A DNA stretch of 64,000 nt from an uncultured Poribacteria bacterium (GCA_958295855.1 OY282383.1:3700481-3764480); one strand, 5' to 3'; counted from the stretch's first letter, positions 1 through 8,176 are shown. Notes: a model not told the origin generated them from the letters alone. Numbers and translations are program-made.

Positions 1-196
1 TGCCCAGTTCTTCGCCTTCGGCTCTACCTTCGGCTCTAGCTTCGGCTCTAACTTGGGCTCTGCCTTCGGCTCTGCCTTTGGCTCTGCCTTCGGCTCTGCC
101 TTCGGCTCTGCCTTGTTCAAACAGATGTTGCGCCCAGGTTTCTACCATGGTTTCTACCTCCTTTGTCTGGGAGTGTCCGCGGATTTGCTGCGACAG
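1..196 (-). pseudogene. Third copy of the Rpn C-terminal module, cut by the window edge
   Basis: This leftmost copy of the Rpn C-terminal module reads in frame from an ATG at 148 to the window edge. It begins MVETWAQHLFEQG and then has about eight Glu-Gly-Arg-Ala-type repeats, more than the other copies. The same strong Shine-Dalgarno as in the other copies (minus-strand AAAGGAGGT, 156-164) lies 7 bases before the ATG. It may be a translated small protein whose end lies outside the window, so 'pseudogene' only means that it lacks the nuclease domain. Confidence 0.55.
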
Positions 197-282
197 GCAC
201 AGCCACCCCGCCATGAGAGATGTATAAACTCGCGATGCCTCTCTGCAGGCAGCGCCTTTTCAGACGCGCAGACACAACGGAA

Positions 283-564
283 TTATTTCTGGAGCATGTC
301 CCACTCAATATCGTCAAGCGTCTCGGCATTGAGGACTTCATCCAAGAGCGCATCCAGACGTGCATGGCTCTCGGTGGTGTTGATGGCGAGCGTGATGTCG
401 TCGGGGACATCCGTAAACTGCCGGTGGAGCAGTTTGAGGATAGCCTCGCGTTTGCCAAGCATTTTGCCCAGTTCTTCGCCTTCGGCTCTAACTTGGGCTC
501 TACCTTCGGCTCTGCCTTCGGCTCTGCCTTGTTCAAACAGATGTTGCGCCCAGGTTTCTACCAT
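283..564 (-). CDS. Stand-alone Rpn C-terminal module, candidate RpnS-like antitoxin
   Basis: A 93-residue reading frame that duplicates the C-terminus of the full-length Rpn-type protein at 699-1796. It starts MVETWAQHLFEQG, has an alpha-helical Glu/Arg/Ala/Gly repeat and ends in the conserved helical tail DDITLAINTTESHARLDALL followed by a leucine-rich end. The ATG at 564 is preceded by a near-perfect Shine-Dalgarno (minus-strand AAAGGAGGT at 572-580, spacing 7), so it could be translated alone; an in-frame ATG at 630 has no such site. The nuclease core is absent. In E. coli, Rpn nucleases are inhibited by a small protein (RpnS) made from an internal start in the same gene. This copy could be a duplicated, freestanding version. 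Expression and function are inferred. Confidence 0.55.
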   Translation of the reverse strand: MVETWAQHLFEQGRAEGRAEGRAQVRAEGEELGKMLGKREAILKLLHRQFTDVPDDITLAINTTESHARLDALLDEVLNAETLDDIEWDMLQK

Positions 565-698
565 GGTTTCTACCTCCTTTGTCTGGGAGTGTCCGCGGAT
601 TTGCTGCGACAGGCACAGCCACCCCGCCATGAGAGATGTACAAACTCGCGATGCCTCTCTGCAGGCCGCGCCTTTTCAGGCGCGGGGACACAATGGAA

Positions 699-1796
699 TT
701 ATTTCCGGGACGTGTCCCACTCAATATCGTCAAGCGTCTCGGCATTGAGGGCTTCATCCAAGAGCGCATCCAGACGCGCATGGCTCTCGGTGGTGTTGAT
801 GGCGAGCGTGATGTCGTCGGGGACATCAGCAAACTGCCGATGGAGCAGTTTGAGGATTACCTCGCGTTTGACACTCATTTTGCCGAGTTCTTCGCCTTCG
901 GCTCTGCCTTTTGTTATGCCTTCTGTTTTGCCTTGTTCAAACAGATGTTGCGCCCAGGTTTCTACCATGGTTTCCACCTCCTTTGTCCGGGATTGCCCAC
1001 GGATTTGCTGCGACAGCACAGCGTGTAACTCTTCACGCTCTTCCTTCGGCCGACGATGCGTTATCAACTGGAAGAGATACAATATTGCATGCTTCCACCG
1101 CTCGGCCTCGGAAGCATCCAAGCGGTTGATATGGGGTATTGCCTCCTGAATCGCAGCGGTGAATTCTGTTTTGTCGCCCCGCTCTTTTTGAAGAACCGTC
1201 AGCAACCAGCCGAACGCATTACCAGTCGCTGTCAGCGCCGCTTTCTCGCTGCTTTTGACATTGAGAAAGAATGGTTCGAACGTCGGAACACACGCCTCTA
1301 GTTCCTTCGGAACGTCCATCATGGCACTGAGGCGCAGCGGCGTATGCCACGGCCTATCGCCCGTGTACAGCACAATCGGTAAAATCACCTGGAACCGACG
1401 CTGAGCCGACGGAACCTGCTGCGCGTGCCACTCACGGCGTTGGGTGTCCCACAGGTTCACCATATAAAACAGCAGACGAAAGGCCATGTGGGTATCCACC
1501 GTGGATTGATGCTCAATCAGAATATAGATGTGCACCTCTTTTGTCTGTGCCGCACCCTGAAACGGCAGACGATACACAAGGTCTGCCTCTTGTTCCCGGA
1601 GATTATCGAGAATAAAGTTCGGGTTGACGTGTGTCAACCGGTTAAAATCAAGCCGGGCAGCAAGCTCACCGGCAACGATGTCTATGAGGCCCCGGACGTT
1701 AGCCGCATCCTGCAGGAGCAGGCGGATACTGTGATCTGGAAACTGCTCAATGGGCCCAGTGTAAAGTCCGGAGGGCTCGTTTGTGTCGTTTTCCAT
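699..1796 (-). CDS. Rpn family PD-(D/E)XK nuclease (YhgA-like)
   Basis: A 365-residue member of the Rpn/YhgA-like family, often annotated as transposase but known in E. coli as DNA-cleaving nucleases with anti-phage or toxic activity. The PD-(D/E)XK core is visible at about residues 65-95: an Asp in EADLVYR and the IEHQS strand that carries the catalytic Glu and Gln. A helical middle region follows. The C-terminal third has a short Gly-Glu repeat and a conserved helical tail. An internal RBS and ATG at 968 could start a separate small protein. The gene has its own promoter in the 108-base gap after the upstream methyltransferase. Its 3' third is repeated twice downstream. Family assignment is firm; the role is inferred. 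Confidence 0.85.
   Translation of the reverse strand: MENDTNEPSGLYTGPIEQFPDHSIRLLLQDAANVRGLIDIVAGELAARLDFNRLTHVNPNFILDNLREQEADLVYRLPFQGAAQTKEVHIYILIEHQSTVDTHMAFRLLFYMVNLWDTQRREWHAQQVPSAQRRFQVILPIVLYTGDRPWHTPLRLSAMMDVPKELEACVPTFEPFFLNVKSSEKAALTATGNAFGWLLTVLQKERGDKTEFTAAIQEAIPHINRLDASEAERWKHAILYLFQLITHRRPKEEREELHAVLSQQIRGQSRTKEVETMVETWAQHLFEQGKTEGITKGRAEGEELGKMSVKREVILKLLHRQFADVPDDITLAINTTESHARLDALLDEALNAETLDDIEWDTSRK
966..984 (-). promoter_or_regulatory. Internal ribosome binding site and ATG inside the rpn gene
   Basis: Within the full-length gene the minus strand reads AAAGGAGGT (976-984), seven bases, then ATG (966-968) in the rpn frame. The codons are Lys-Glu-Val-Glu-Thr-Met. The match to the anti-Shine-Dalgarno is much stronger than at most gene starts in this window. 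The same arrangement is kept in both extra copies (ATG at 564 and 148). It would yield an 89-residue C-terminal protein. Confidence 0.7.
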
Positions 1797-1869
1797 CGTG
1801 GTTCTACCTCGTTCTCAGATGTGAGGTGCCGGGGTAGCCACCTCGTTCGTTTCTGTCGCTTACATTAAG

Positions 1870-1898
1870 AGTATACCACATTTAAACAGAATCCTCAA
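1870..1898 (-). promoter_or_regulatory. Sigma-70-type promoter for the rpn gene
   Basis: On the minus strand TTGAGG (1893-1898) and TATACT (1870-1875) are separated by 17 bases. It lies in the gap between the methyltransferase stop and the rpn start, with a leader of about 65 bases that holds a GAGGTG/CACCTC hairpin. Confidence 0.6.
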
Positions 1899-1904
1899 CA
1901 CTGT

Positions 1905-4900
1905 TTAAACCTCCACGGTATCCCACACCGCATCCGTATCAAAATCCGAGGTTGTGATAAAATTCACCTGCCGCAGCGCGGGATGCTCAAGCAATGCACT
2001 CTGATTCGCATCACAGTTAACATCTAACTGCGTGACACCCGCTAACCGCGAATCTCCCAGAATCGCTAACAACTGCGGTGTATCGTCCACCCCCTCGAGC
2101 ACGTTGCGGAATACCACCACACGCTTAACACTTCGGACAACCTTGTATACCCGCCCCTCAAAATCAAAACGCAGCCGACGCTGAATTGGAAGCCCTTTGA
2201 GATAGCAGTAGGTTTCCAGCACATCTACAACGCCCTCCGTGCTCTCCTTGCCATAAGTGATACGATTAGAAAACGGGGCACGCATATCCATCATCAGCCG
2301 AATCTGCTGTTCTTCGGGGCGATAGAGGTATTGAACTGGAAGTTCTACTTTAGTGTCATAATTCGGAGATGAAGTCGTAAGGTTGTTGAGAACATCCTCA
2401 TACTGTTCCAGCCGCTGATACTTGACGATGCCGACGGTGCCATCAATCTCCTTCTTTGGATGCGGTTTACCAGCTTGCCAATTTTCAGAGAACATGGCAC
2501 GGCGGATGCGCTCTTTCAAGGTGCTTTCAAAGTAGTCTCCCATCTCAACGAGGATAAATTTACGATTGCCGTTATCGGCTTTGTTGAGTCTGAGGACAGC
2601 ATGCCCCGTTGTACCACTGCCCGCGAAGAAGTCAAGCGTCACACCCTTTCCCTCCGGCGCAACCGCCCAAACAAGACTTTCATACAATCCAACAGAATGA
2701 CAATAGGGGAAATTTAGTCCGAGAGCATCCATTTGATGTTTGCCTCTTTCCCCTGAAGAGATCACGGACGATAATTCACCGACAAGATAATCTTTTAAAC
2801 TAAGTTTTCGCTGAGGCATCCTTGTTTCATCGGTACCGAAAATAATCCGGTTTTCCGCCAATAACCGCTGCATATTTTCTGGCGTTCTACTCCAGCCATT
2901 TGCTGGAATAGGACACGGTTTATTTGTAATTGGATGAATCAAAGGTTGGTGGAATTTAGGGTCTTGCTGCCACCCCGGAGCCCCCATGCCAACTTCTGTA
3001 TAAACCTGTCCCTCCTCGTCAAGCCTTGAATAAGCCTTCTCTCCGCCACTCAACTCAGGCTTGTTGTTAATCCACGCTCTAAATTCTTTGCGGCATTCTT
3101 GCGTGACCCCTCCATGCTTTTTTATTAAAGAGGCAGCCCTTCTCATAATCGCTTCGCGGTTGAGCGGTCTGGCTTTCAGTTTTACAGTTCCCTTAGAATG
3201 GCATACAACATATTCGTGTTGCGTGGCTAAGGTATTTGTTCCAAAAACGGGATTTCTCTTGTCCCAAACAATAGTGCCCTGGTTTTTCATCGGCAGGACG
3301 TTAAACACCTGAAACAGGTTTTCATATTCGTTCTCATCAATGTGGCAAAGCATACAACTATCGGGGGCCATCAACTGCTCGGCAAGGGAGAGCCGATTCT
3401 CCATCATCGTTAACCAACTGGCATGCTGATAATTGTTTTTGTAGAGAAACCCGCTTGTGTTCGTGTTATAGGGCGGATCGATGTGGACGCACCTTATGGA
3501 GCTGCGATATTTTTCCATCAGCAGGGCTAACGCCTGAAAGTTTTCGCTGTTGAGTAGTACGCCATCAATGTGCTCTTCTAAATTGTCAAACAGTGCGAGG
3601 AGTTCATCAACGAATTTCTCGTCAAAATACCGCGTGTCCAGCGGCAGCGTCGGATATAACCCCTCAAGCAACGGCAGCTGCTCGGTAATGTCAATCCCGA
3701 AGGTGTCACGCCAGTCTGCGAGTTGTGTCTTGTTTGCCAGGATCTGCGAGATGAGTGCTTCGCGTTGGGCGGTGTCATCTCTCGTCGCCTCTGAAATTTT
3801 ACCCACAGAAATGAGATAGTTTGTCTCTAAAACCTTCTTTTTCATCAGAAACAGCTGCTTCTGGAACGTCTCGACGGTAACGAGTAGCGCGATGACTTCG
3901 TCGGTGACGCTGCGGAACGCTTTCGCCACTGCAAAAGTGGTGTTTTCAGGGCTGAGGTTCAAAAGCGTTTCCACATCGCCCAAGATGCTGTTCTGGATAT
4001 AACGGCGTTGCTCGGTTTTCAGAAATTTGTCTAAATCCTTGTGGATGAAGTAGTCCGAATCCATGCCGACGAAGAAGGTGTTCAGGTTTTTGTCAAAGGT
4101 GTGGAACCTATTCACTCTGGTTTTTTTTTCAAGTGCGGCTTGCCGCTGGGTTTTGTTTTTACCGAGTGCTTTGAAGTCGGGGAGGGCTGCCAATTTCGCC
4201 GCGTAGTCCATTAAGGTAAGCCGCAATGCTTTAGTGCCTTGCAACCGACCGTTCTGTACCTTATCGTACGTATCCGCGAGCTCTTTGAAGATTGGCTTCT
4301 GCTGTTCTTCCCCTTTTTTAGGGCGTTCATGAAGATAGATGTCAGCATCGTCCAGCTCGCCGAAAATTTGGGCGTTCATTTCGCGGTAGAGCTCGACTTT
4401 TGGCGTTGAGGTCTCCGCCAAGTGGAGGATGACGCGCCAGGTTCCATCTTCGGTTGTCGAGGCAGCTCCTCGTGTCTGCCCATCTCTTTCTATCCTATCC
4501 AACCGGTAATGCTTGAAATCATCGTGGTTGTTATTTTGCGCGATGCTTGTGATTGCTTTTCCCTCTAACCGATATTCGATGCGCTTGCCCTCGACCTCAA
4601 AGGCGATGCTGTTGAAGCCGGTCGCCGTTTTGACGTAGTAGCTATCCCGGCATTTCCAATGGAACAAGGTATCTGTCCCGTCGTAGTCTGCCTCGTCGGG
4701 ATAATCCACTTTATAGAGTGTGGTGCTTCTGTCGTTGTAGCCGAAGTCTCCATCTCGGTAGTAGCGTTCAAAAAAGTTGTAGACGTGATTATAGACGCGG
4801 AAGGCGAGTTTGGATTTCAGTGCCCCCGGGTCAAGTTGGAGTGGTGCGATAAGCTCGTCCTGCTGTTTATATGTGAGAAAATCGATGATAAGTTGCCGAT

Positions 4901-5195
4901 TTGCATGAACGTCTCCGAGGTAGGCTTTTTCGGTTGTTCCTCCCTCTTCCTCAATGTATTGCTTGACCTCGGCGAGTTGGCTGTCGTAAAGTGCATCGGC
5001 AACGTCCGCGAGTGCTTCGTTCACGATGTCAGTCAACTTTTCGTCAATGAAGCGATTGACTTCATCGCGCTTGATTTTGAGGATACGGAAGATTCCGAAA
5101 TCCAGGTCATTATGCGCGAAGTGAAACATCTCGCGGAGTTTTTCGCGAAGGGTGTTGAGTGCTTGGGTTGTGGGGTTTTGTTGTTGTGTTAACAT
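1905..5195 (-). CDS. Type III Mod-like DNA methyltransferase, 1096 residues
   Basis: A beta-class N6-adenine (or N4-cytosine) DNA methyltransferase. Motif IV IDPPYNT is at about residue 571, followed by the Mod-type context with Trp and Arg-Leu spacing, and motif I DFFAGSGTTGHAV is at about residue 855. The IV-before-I order defines the beta class. At 1096 residues it is much longer than a usual type III Mod; the N-terminal ~540 residues are charged, mostly helical and unrecognised. The start chosen is the ATG at 5195, which overlaps the stop of the DUF433 gene by one base (TAATG); the frame remains open to 5315 but only inside that gene. No helicase-nuclease (Res) gene is in the window, so it may be an orphan or may work with the neighbouring Rpn nuclease (inference). 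Confidence 0.85.
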   Translation of the reverse strand: MLTQQQNPTTQALNTLREKLREMFHFAHNDLDFGIFRILKIKRDEVNRFIDEKLTDIVNEALADVADALYDSQLAEVKQYIEEEGGTTEKAYLGDVHANRQLIIDFLTYKQQDELIAPLQLDPGALKSKLAFRVYNHVYNFFERYYRDGDFGYNDRSTTLYKVDYPDEADYDGTDTLFHWKCRDSYYVKTATGFNSIAFEVEGKRIEYRLEGKAITSIAQNNNHDDFKHYRLDRIERDGQTRGAASTTEDGTWRVILHLAETSTPKVELYREMNAQIFGELDDADIYLHERPKKGEEQQKPIFKELADTYDKVQNGRLQGTKALRLTLMDYAAKLAALPDFKALGKNKTQRQAALEKKTRVNRFHTFDKNLNTFFVGMDSDYFIHKDLDKFLKTEQRRYIQNSILGDVETLLNLSPENTTFAVAKAFRSVTDEVIALLVTVETFQKQLFLMKKKVLETNYLISVGKISEATRDDTAQREALISQILANKTQLADWRDTFGIDITEQLPLLEGLYPTLPLDTRYFDEKFVDELLALFDNLEEHIDGVLLNSENFQALALLMEKYRSSIRCVHIDPPYNTNTSGFLYKNNYQHASWLTMMENRLSLAEQLMAPDSCMLCHIDENEYENLFQVFNVLPMKNQGTIVWDKRNPVFGTNTLATQHEYVVCHSKGTVKLKARPLNREAIMRRAASLIKKHGGVTQECRKEFRAWINNKPELSGGEKAYSRLDEEGQVYTEVGMGAPGWQQDPKFHQPLIHPITNKPCPIPANGWSRTPENMQRLLAENRIIFGTDETRMPQRKLSLKDYLVGELSSVISSGERGKHQMDALGLNFPYCHSVGLYESLVWAVAPEGKGVTLDFFAGSGTTGHAVLRLNKADNGNRKFILVEMGDYFESTLKERIRRAMFSENWQAGKPHPKKEIDGTVGIVKYQRLEQYEDVLNNLTTSSPNYDTKVELPVQYLYRPEEQQIRLMMDMRAPFSNRITYGKESTEGVVDVLETYCYLKGLPIQRRLRFDFEGRVYKVVRSVKRVVVFRNVLEGVDDTPQLLAILGDSRLAGVTQLDVNCDANQSALLEHPALRQVNFITTSDFDTDAVWDTVEV

Positions 5196-5554
5196 TATAT
5201 GGTATCTTGTTGTGCTGCGTGCAGATGTTTCGCATCCTCCGCTTTGCTTCGGTTCTCCAAAATTTCCCGAAAGCCGATGAGGAACGGATCTGGTTCGCGT
5301 TGTCGCTTCTGCCATGCTTCTTCATCGCGTGCCTTGACGCGCTGAAGGTATGCCGTCACTTCCGCCTTGTTTACGATATAGTAGAGGATGGCGGCGTGGA
5401 TGTCTGCTAGGGAGAGGTCTGGGTAACGTTGCTGTATGTCGAATTCCCTGGCTCCCTGTAGATAATCCTCCAACACATGTTCAAGTCCGAGGGCATGCCC
5501 CTTGATTCGGATAGTATTTTCATCAATGAATTCAAAGTAGTCTCTCACATCCAT
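5195..5554 (-). CDS. DUF433 family protein (antitoxin-like)
   Basis: A 119-residue DUF433 protein that begins MDVRDYFEFIDENTIRIKGH, a version of the short beta-helix opening seen in the two other DUF433 copies here. The family usually accompanies DUF5615 PIN-like proteins and is treated as the antitoxin component, with a winged-helix-like DNA-binding fold. This copy is the most divergent of the three and has its own C-terminal extension. It lies between the DUF5615 gene (25-base gap) and the methyltransferase, whose ATG overlaps its stop, so translation of the two is probably coupled. Confidence 0.75.
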   Translation of the reverse strand: MDVRDYFEFIDENTIRIKGHALGLEHVLEDYLQGAREFDIQQRYPDLSLADIHAAILYYIVNKAEVTAYLQRVKARDEEAWQKRQREPDPFLIGFREILENRSKAEDAKHLHAAQQDTI

Positions 5555-5579
5555 TTTTTGTCTCCTTTGACTTTGGTTT

Positions 5580-5939
5580 CTACAGCGGAAGATATTCTAT
5601 GCTATCGTGATATTCCTCGGTATCAGCAGCCCCCCAAACCAACGCTAAGTTTTCAATGATGGCATGAATTGGTACGGGTCGGGAAAAGCAGAGGATTCCC
5701 GGCACATGGCCCCCGTGCCTTAGATGCTCCCTAAGGTGATGTGGCATTGAGATGCGATTGTTGGTGACGAGGAGGTAATCATTCCGTTCAATCCAGATGA
5801 GGATGTCTGGATCGGGTGTTCCCAGGGCTGGTGCCCCTTCATCACCCATGAACCGGATGTCCAGCAGCGGATGCAAGTCCTCAAGTTTTCTCCGAAACTT
5901 CCTCGTCATGTTTTCGTCAATAAGGAACCTCGGTATCAC
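5580..5939 (-). CDS. DUF5615 family PIN-like protein (probable toxin)
   Basis: 119 residues. The N-terminal FLIDENM and the later DPDILIWIERNDYLLVTNNR carry the acidic residues expected of the PIN-like nuclease fold: Asp and Glu in DEN, Asp in PDPD, and the Thr-Asn-Asn site where many PIN proteins have Thr-x-Asp. DUF5615 proteins are typically encoded with DUF433 antitoxins. Its start overlaps the end of the upstream DUF433 gene by four bases (ATGA type), the usual layout of a co-translated toxin-antitoxin pair. RNase activity is inferred from family, not shown. Confidence 0.75.
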   Translation of the reverse strand: MIPRFLIDENMTRKFRRKLEDLHPLLDIRFMGDEGAPALGTPDPDILIWIERNDYLLVTNNRISMPHHLREHLRHGGHVPGILCFSRPVPIHAIIENLALVWGAADTEEYHDSIEYLPL

Positions 5940-6307
5940 TCGTAACTCCCCCAGACGAAGTAGAAATCTCCCTCAGCAATTTTTTTCTGTCGATATCTTT
6001 CCAAGCGTTCCCGCCGCTCAACAACCTCTGGCGTTGCTCCTTCGGTTTCCAACCACCGCTGATATGATTCTTTCCGGTATTTTTTGACGCGGAGAAGCAA
6101 TGCCTGTACCTCCGCCTTATTTGCCTCATAATAGAGCAGCGTGGCATGAATTTTCTCAAAATTCAAGGTTGGAAATCGGTACAGGAGTTCTTCCGGCGTT
6201 TTGCACTCAAAAAGATACTCTTCCAACACGTCATCAATATAGATGCGATGCCCTTTAATACGGATGTTTTCGTCATCTATAAAGTCGAAATAGTCTCGCA
6301 CATCCAT
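5936..6307 (-). CDS. DUF433 family antitoxin, toxin-linked copy
   Basis: A 123-residue DUF433 protein starting MDVRDYFDFIDDENIRIKGH, with a good Shine-Dalgarno (AAAGGAG) before the ATG. It is followed with a 4-base overlap by the DUF5615 gene. A second copy, nearly identical over the last ~105 residues, lies at 6684-7055 on the next repeat unit. Differences cluster in the first 16 residues and in one residue near the C-terminus (Gly versus Met before SYE). As the only copy joined to a toxin gene, this is the functional antitoxin candidate. Confidence 0.75.
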   Translation of the reverse strand: MDVRDYFDFIDDENIRIKGHRIYIDDVLEEYLFECKTPEELLYRFPTLNFEKIHATLLYYEANKAEVQALLLRVKKYRKESYQRWLETEGATPEVVERRERLERYRQKKIAEGDFYFVWGSYE

Positions 6308-6358
6308 GTTTTTGCTCCTTTGTAGTGAAACCTTTTAATCTTTGTTCGTCTGTTTAAT

Positions 6359-6387
6359 AGCGTACGCGAAACGGCGCAAAATGTCAA
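6359..6387 (-). promoter_or_regulatory. Candidate promoter of the DUF433-DUF5615 operon
   Basis: Minus-strand TTGACA (6382-6387), 17 bases, TACGCT (6359-6364). The -35 box is perfect and the -10 weak. It sits ~55 bases before the DUF433 start and is repeated in the second unit (7107-7135). Confidence 0.45.
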
Positions 6388-6422
6388 GTGGTACGTCGGG
6401 AGCCGCCCATAGTCGCAGTGCA

Positions 6423-6677
6423 TCAGTAGAAAAGCCGCCCTGAAAACAGCGAGGTTTGCGAACCATATCTGCCACTCACAAAGGCGTAATCTAATGCTAC
6501 GTTGCTGTACTGATAGCCAAATCCGGCGGTGAGCCCATGTGACACGCCTTCGGTGAACCGCCATCCCAACCGAAGCGCGAGGGCACCGTGCCGGTACTCA
6601 CATCCGATGAGCGGGGTGCCGTTCGCTATCTCGAAGGCAGCTAACACAGAATCTGATTTTCTGGCTGACGCATCTGA
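6423..6677 (-). pseudogene. 3' fragment of the porin-like gene
   Basis: The frame encodes the last ~80 residues of the outer-membrane-protein-like gene at 7171-8076, starting at the duplication junction (6677) and ending at the same stop. It lacks a signal peptide and most of the barrel. It is a by-product of the 748-bp duplication and is not expected to be functional. Confidence 0.85.
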
Positions 6678-6683
6678 TCGGTA

Positions 6684-7055
6684 TCACTCGTAACTCATCC
6701 AGACGAAGTAGAAATCTCCCTCAGCAATTTTTTTCTGTCGATATCTTTCCAAGCGTTCCCGCCGCTCAACAACCTCTGGCGTTGCTCCTTCGGTTTCCAA
6801 CCACCGCTGATATGATTCTTTCCGGTATTTTTTGACGCGGAGAAGCAATGCCTGTACCTCCGCCTTATTTGCCTCATAATAGAGCAGCGTGGCATGAATT
6901 TTCTCAAAATTCAAGGTTGGAAATCGGTACAGGAGTTCTTCCGGCGTTTTGCACTCAAAGAGATACTCTTCCAACACGTCATCAATATAGATGCGATGTC
7001 CCTTGATGCGGATCTCGGTGTCACTGATGAACTCAAAATAGTCTCGCACATCCAT
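6684..7055 (-). CDS. DUF433 family protein, duplicated solitary copy
   Basis: 123 residues, nearly identical to the DUF433 protein at 5936-6307 except for the N-terminal FEFISDTEIRIKGH segment. It has its own Shine-Dalgarno and its own copy of the promoter (7107-7135), but no toxin follows it: the next downstream sequence is the porin fragment. It may give extra antitoxin dosage, or be a substrate for divergence toward a different specificity. Confidence 0.7.
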   Translation of the reverse strand: MDVRDYFEFISDTEIRIKGHRIYIDDVLEEYLFECKTPEELLYRFPTLNFEKIHATLLYYEANKAEVQALLLRVKKYRKESYQRWLETEGATPEVVERRERLERYRQKKIAEGDFYFVWMSYE

Positions 7056-7106
7056 GTTGTGACTCCTTTGCGGTGAAATGTTTTAATTTCTGTCTGTCTG
7101 TTTAAT

Positions 7107-7135
7107 AGCGTACGCGAAACGGCGCAAAATGTCAA
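7107..7135 (-). promoter_or_regulatory. Duplicated copy of the DUF433 promoter
   Basis: Same TTGACA (7130-7135), 17-base spacer and TACGCT (7107-7112) as the promoter 748 bases to the left. Confidence 0.4.
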
Positions 7136-7170
7136 GGGGTACGTCGGGAGCCGCTAGTAGTCGCAGTGCA

Positions 7171-8076
7171 TCAGTAGAAAAGCCGCACTGAAAACAGCGA
7201 GGTTTGCGAACCATATCTGCCACTCACAAAGGCGTAATCTAATGCTACGTTGCTGTACTGATAGCCAAATCCGGCGGTGAGCCCATGTGCCAAGCCTTCG
7301 GTGAACCGCCATCCCAACCGAAGCGCGAGGGCACCGTGCCGGTACTCACATCCGATGAGCGGGGTGCCGTTTGCTATCTCGAAGGCGGCTAACACAGAAT
7401 CTGATTTTCTGGCTGACGCATCTGAGCCGAGATTGAGCTTTATAGCCGAGCCGATACGCCATTCACGCAAGAGTGACTCGCTATAGGCACCGTTGGCTGC
7501 AGTCCCTTCGGTCCGGCGATAAGAGAGGTTTGATAACAGATTCGGGAACACCACGCCGATTCTAACCTTCCCGGCCATGAGGGCGTACTGGATACCGAGG
7601 TCGGCGCCCCATCCCGCACCGCGTCCTAACGGGACATGTTCAAGATTCACCGAGGTGGTAAAATATTTGGCATTGATGCCCACGTGAAAGTGCTTCCGCA
7701 CGCGGGTTGCAGCGGACAACAGCACGATGCGTTCTTGAGAGAGCCCCTCTGTGTCGCTTGAGCTGAGGAGTGCTGCACCAAGGGTTTGTTCCCTCCGGAT
7801 TGGGTGCGCCACGCCGACGACACTGTAGCCAAGCAATCCGTACAGTTCCAAATAGTTTACGCCAATTTCGGGGGCGGGCAGCCGTGCCAAACCTGCCGGA
7901 TTCCATATCAGTGCACTCGTATCACGTGCCACCGCCGCATAAGCACCCCCCATCCCGCTCGGGCCCGCCATGAGTCCAATATTCTCAAACGCAGCGTGAA
8001 CAGGTGCGTTTATCGGCACTGTTAATAACAAGGGTAGCACGAACAGCAGACATCGCGTGTGTCTCAGTAATAGCAT
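7171..8076 (-). CDS. PorV/FadL-like outer membrane barrel protein
   Basis: 301 residues from the ATG at 8076. A signal peptide (MLLLRHTRCLLFVLPLLL, cleavage near VHA-AF) is followed by a segment rich in Gly, Ala and Ser typical of PorV/PorQ/UPF0164-type barrels: GPSGMGGAYAAVARDTSALIWNPAGLA near the start, then repeated amphipathic strands and a terminal aromatic (RLFY). That terminal Tyr fits an outer-membrane beta-signal. The frame is open to a GTG at 8142, but the promoter at 8148-8176 would start transcription at about 8140, so the inner ATG is preferred. Such proteins act as lipid-like carriers or secretion accessories; the role here is unknown. Confidence 0.75.
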   Translation of the reverse strand: MLLLRHTRCLLFVLPLLLTVPINAPVHAAFENIGLMAGPSGMGGAYAAVARDTSALIWNPAGLARLPAPEIGVNYLELYGLLGYSVVGVAHPIRREQTLGAALLSSSDTEGLSQERIVLLSAATRVRKHFHVGINAKYFTTSVNLEHVPLGRGAGWGADLGIQYALMAGKVRIGVVFPNLLSNLSYRRTEGTAANGAYSESLLREWRIGSAIKLNLGSDASARKSDSVLAAFEIANGTPLIGCEYRHGALALRLGWRFTEGLAHGLTAGFGYQYSNVALDYAFVSGRYGSQTSLFSVRLFY

Positions 8077-8147
8077 AAGGAGAGCGGTTCGCGTTTTTCG
8101 TATGTCTGCCTCCACAAGATTCTGATAGAATTGGTAAAGCACACATC

Positions 8148-8176
8148 ATTTTATCAAAAAGTTGTCTCTTTGTCAA
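8148..8176 (-). promoter_or_regulatory. Sigma-70 promoter of the porin-like gene
   Basis: Minus-strand TTGACA (8171-8176), 17-base spacer, TAAAAT (8148-8153). Close to consensus, and it fixes the translation start downstream at 8076. Confidence 0.75.

Larger units (their letters stand above)
1..1016. repeat. Tandem direct repeat of the rpn 3' end (2.5 extra units)
   Basis: Three successive units share almost the same sequence. Breakpoints fall after the same GCGACAG string at 196, 612 and 1016, giving units of 416 bp (197-612), 404 bp (613-1016) and an incomplete one (1-196). Each holds, on the minus strand, the last ~110 codons of the adjacent Rpn-type gene, its stop and a short downstream flank. 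The length differences come from variable numbers of a 12-base repeat encoding Glu-Gly-Arg-Ala. Unit 613-1016 is the authentic end of the full-length gene. Confidence 0.9.
5930..7425. repeat. 748-bp tandem direct duplication carrying a DUF433 gene
   Basis: Positions 5930-6677 and 6678-7425 align with a constant offset of 748 and no gaps. Each unit holds, on the minus strand, the last ~255 bases of the porin-like gene, a promoter, and a DUF433 gene. The junction at 6677/6678 joins the middle of the porin-like gene to the DUF433 stop region. The copies differ at scattered bases, mainly at the DUF433 5' end, so the event is recent but not brand new. Confidence 0.9.

Noticed and set aside
53..1149. 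Plus-strand frames with Phe-Gly-Ser-Ala repeats as surface proteins
   Set aside because: They are the antisense of the rpn Glu-Gly-Arg-Ala repeats; the minus strand has the recognisable nuclease motifs.
699..1796. Transposase (common label for this family)
   Set aside because: No terminal inverted repeats or target duplications; the family is better described as Rpn PD-(D/E)XK nucleases.
1905..5315. Complete type III restriction-modification system and the longer start at 5315
   Set aside because: No Res helicase-nuclease gene is in the window, and the extra 40 codons lie entirely inside the DUF433 gene while the ATG at 5195 overlaps its stop.
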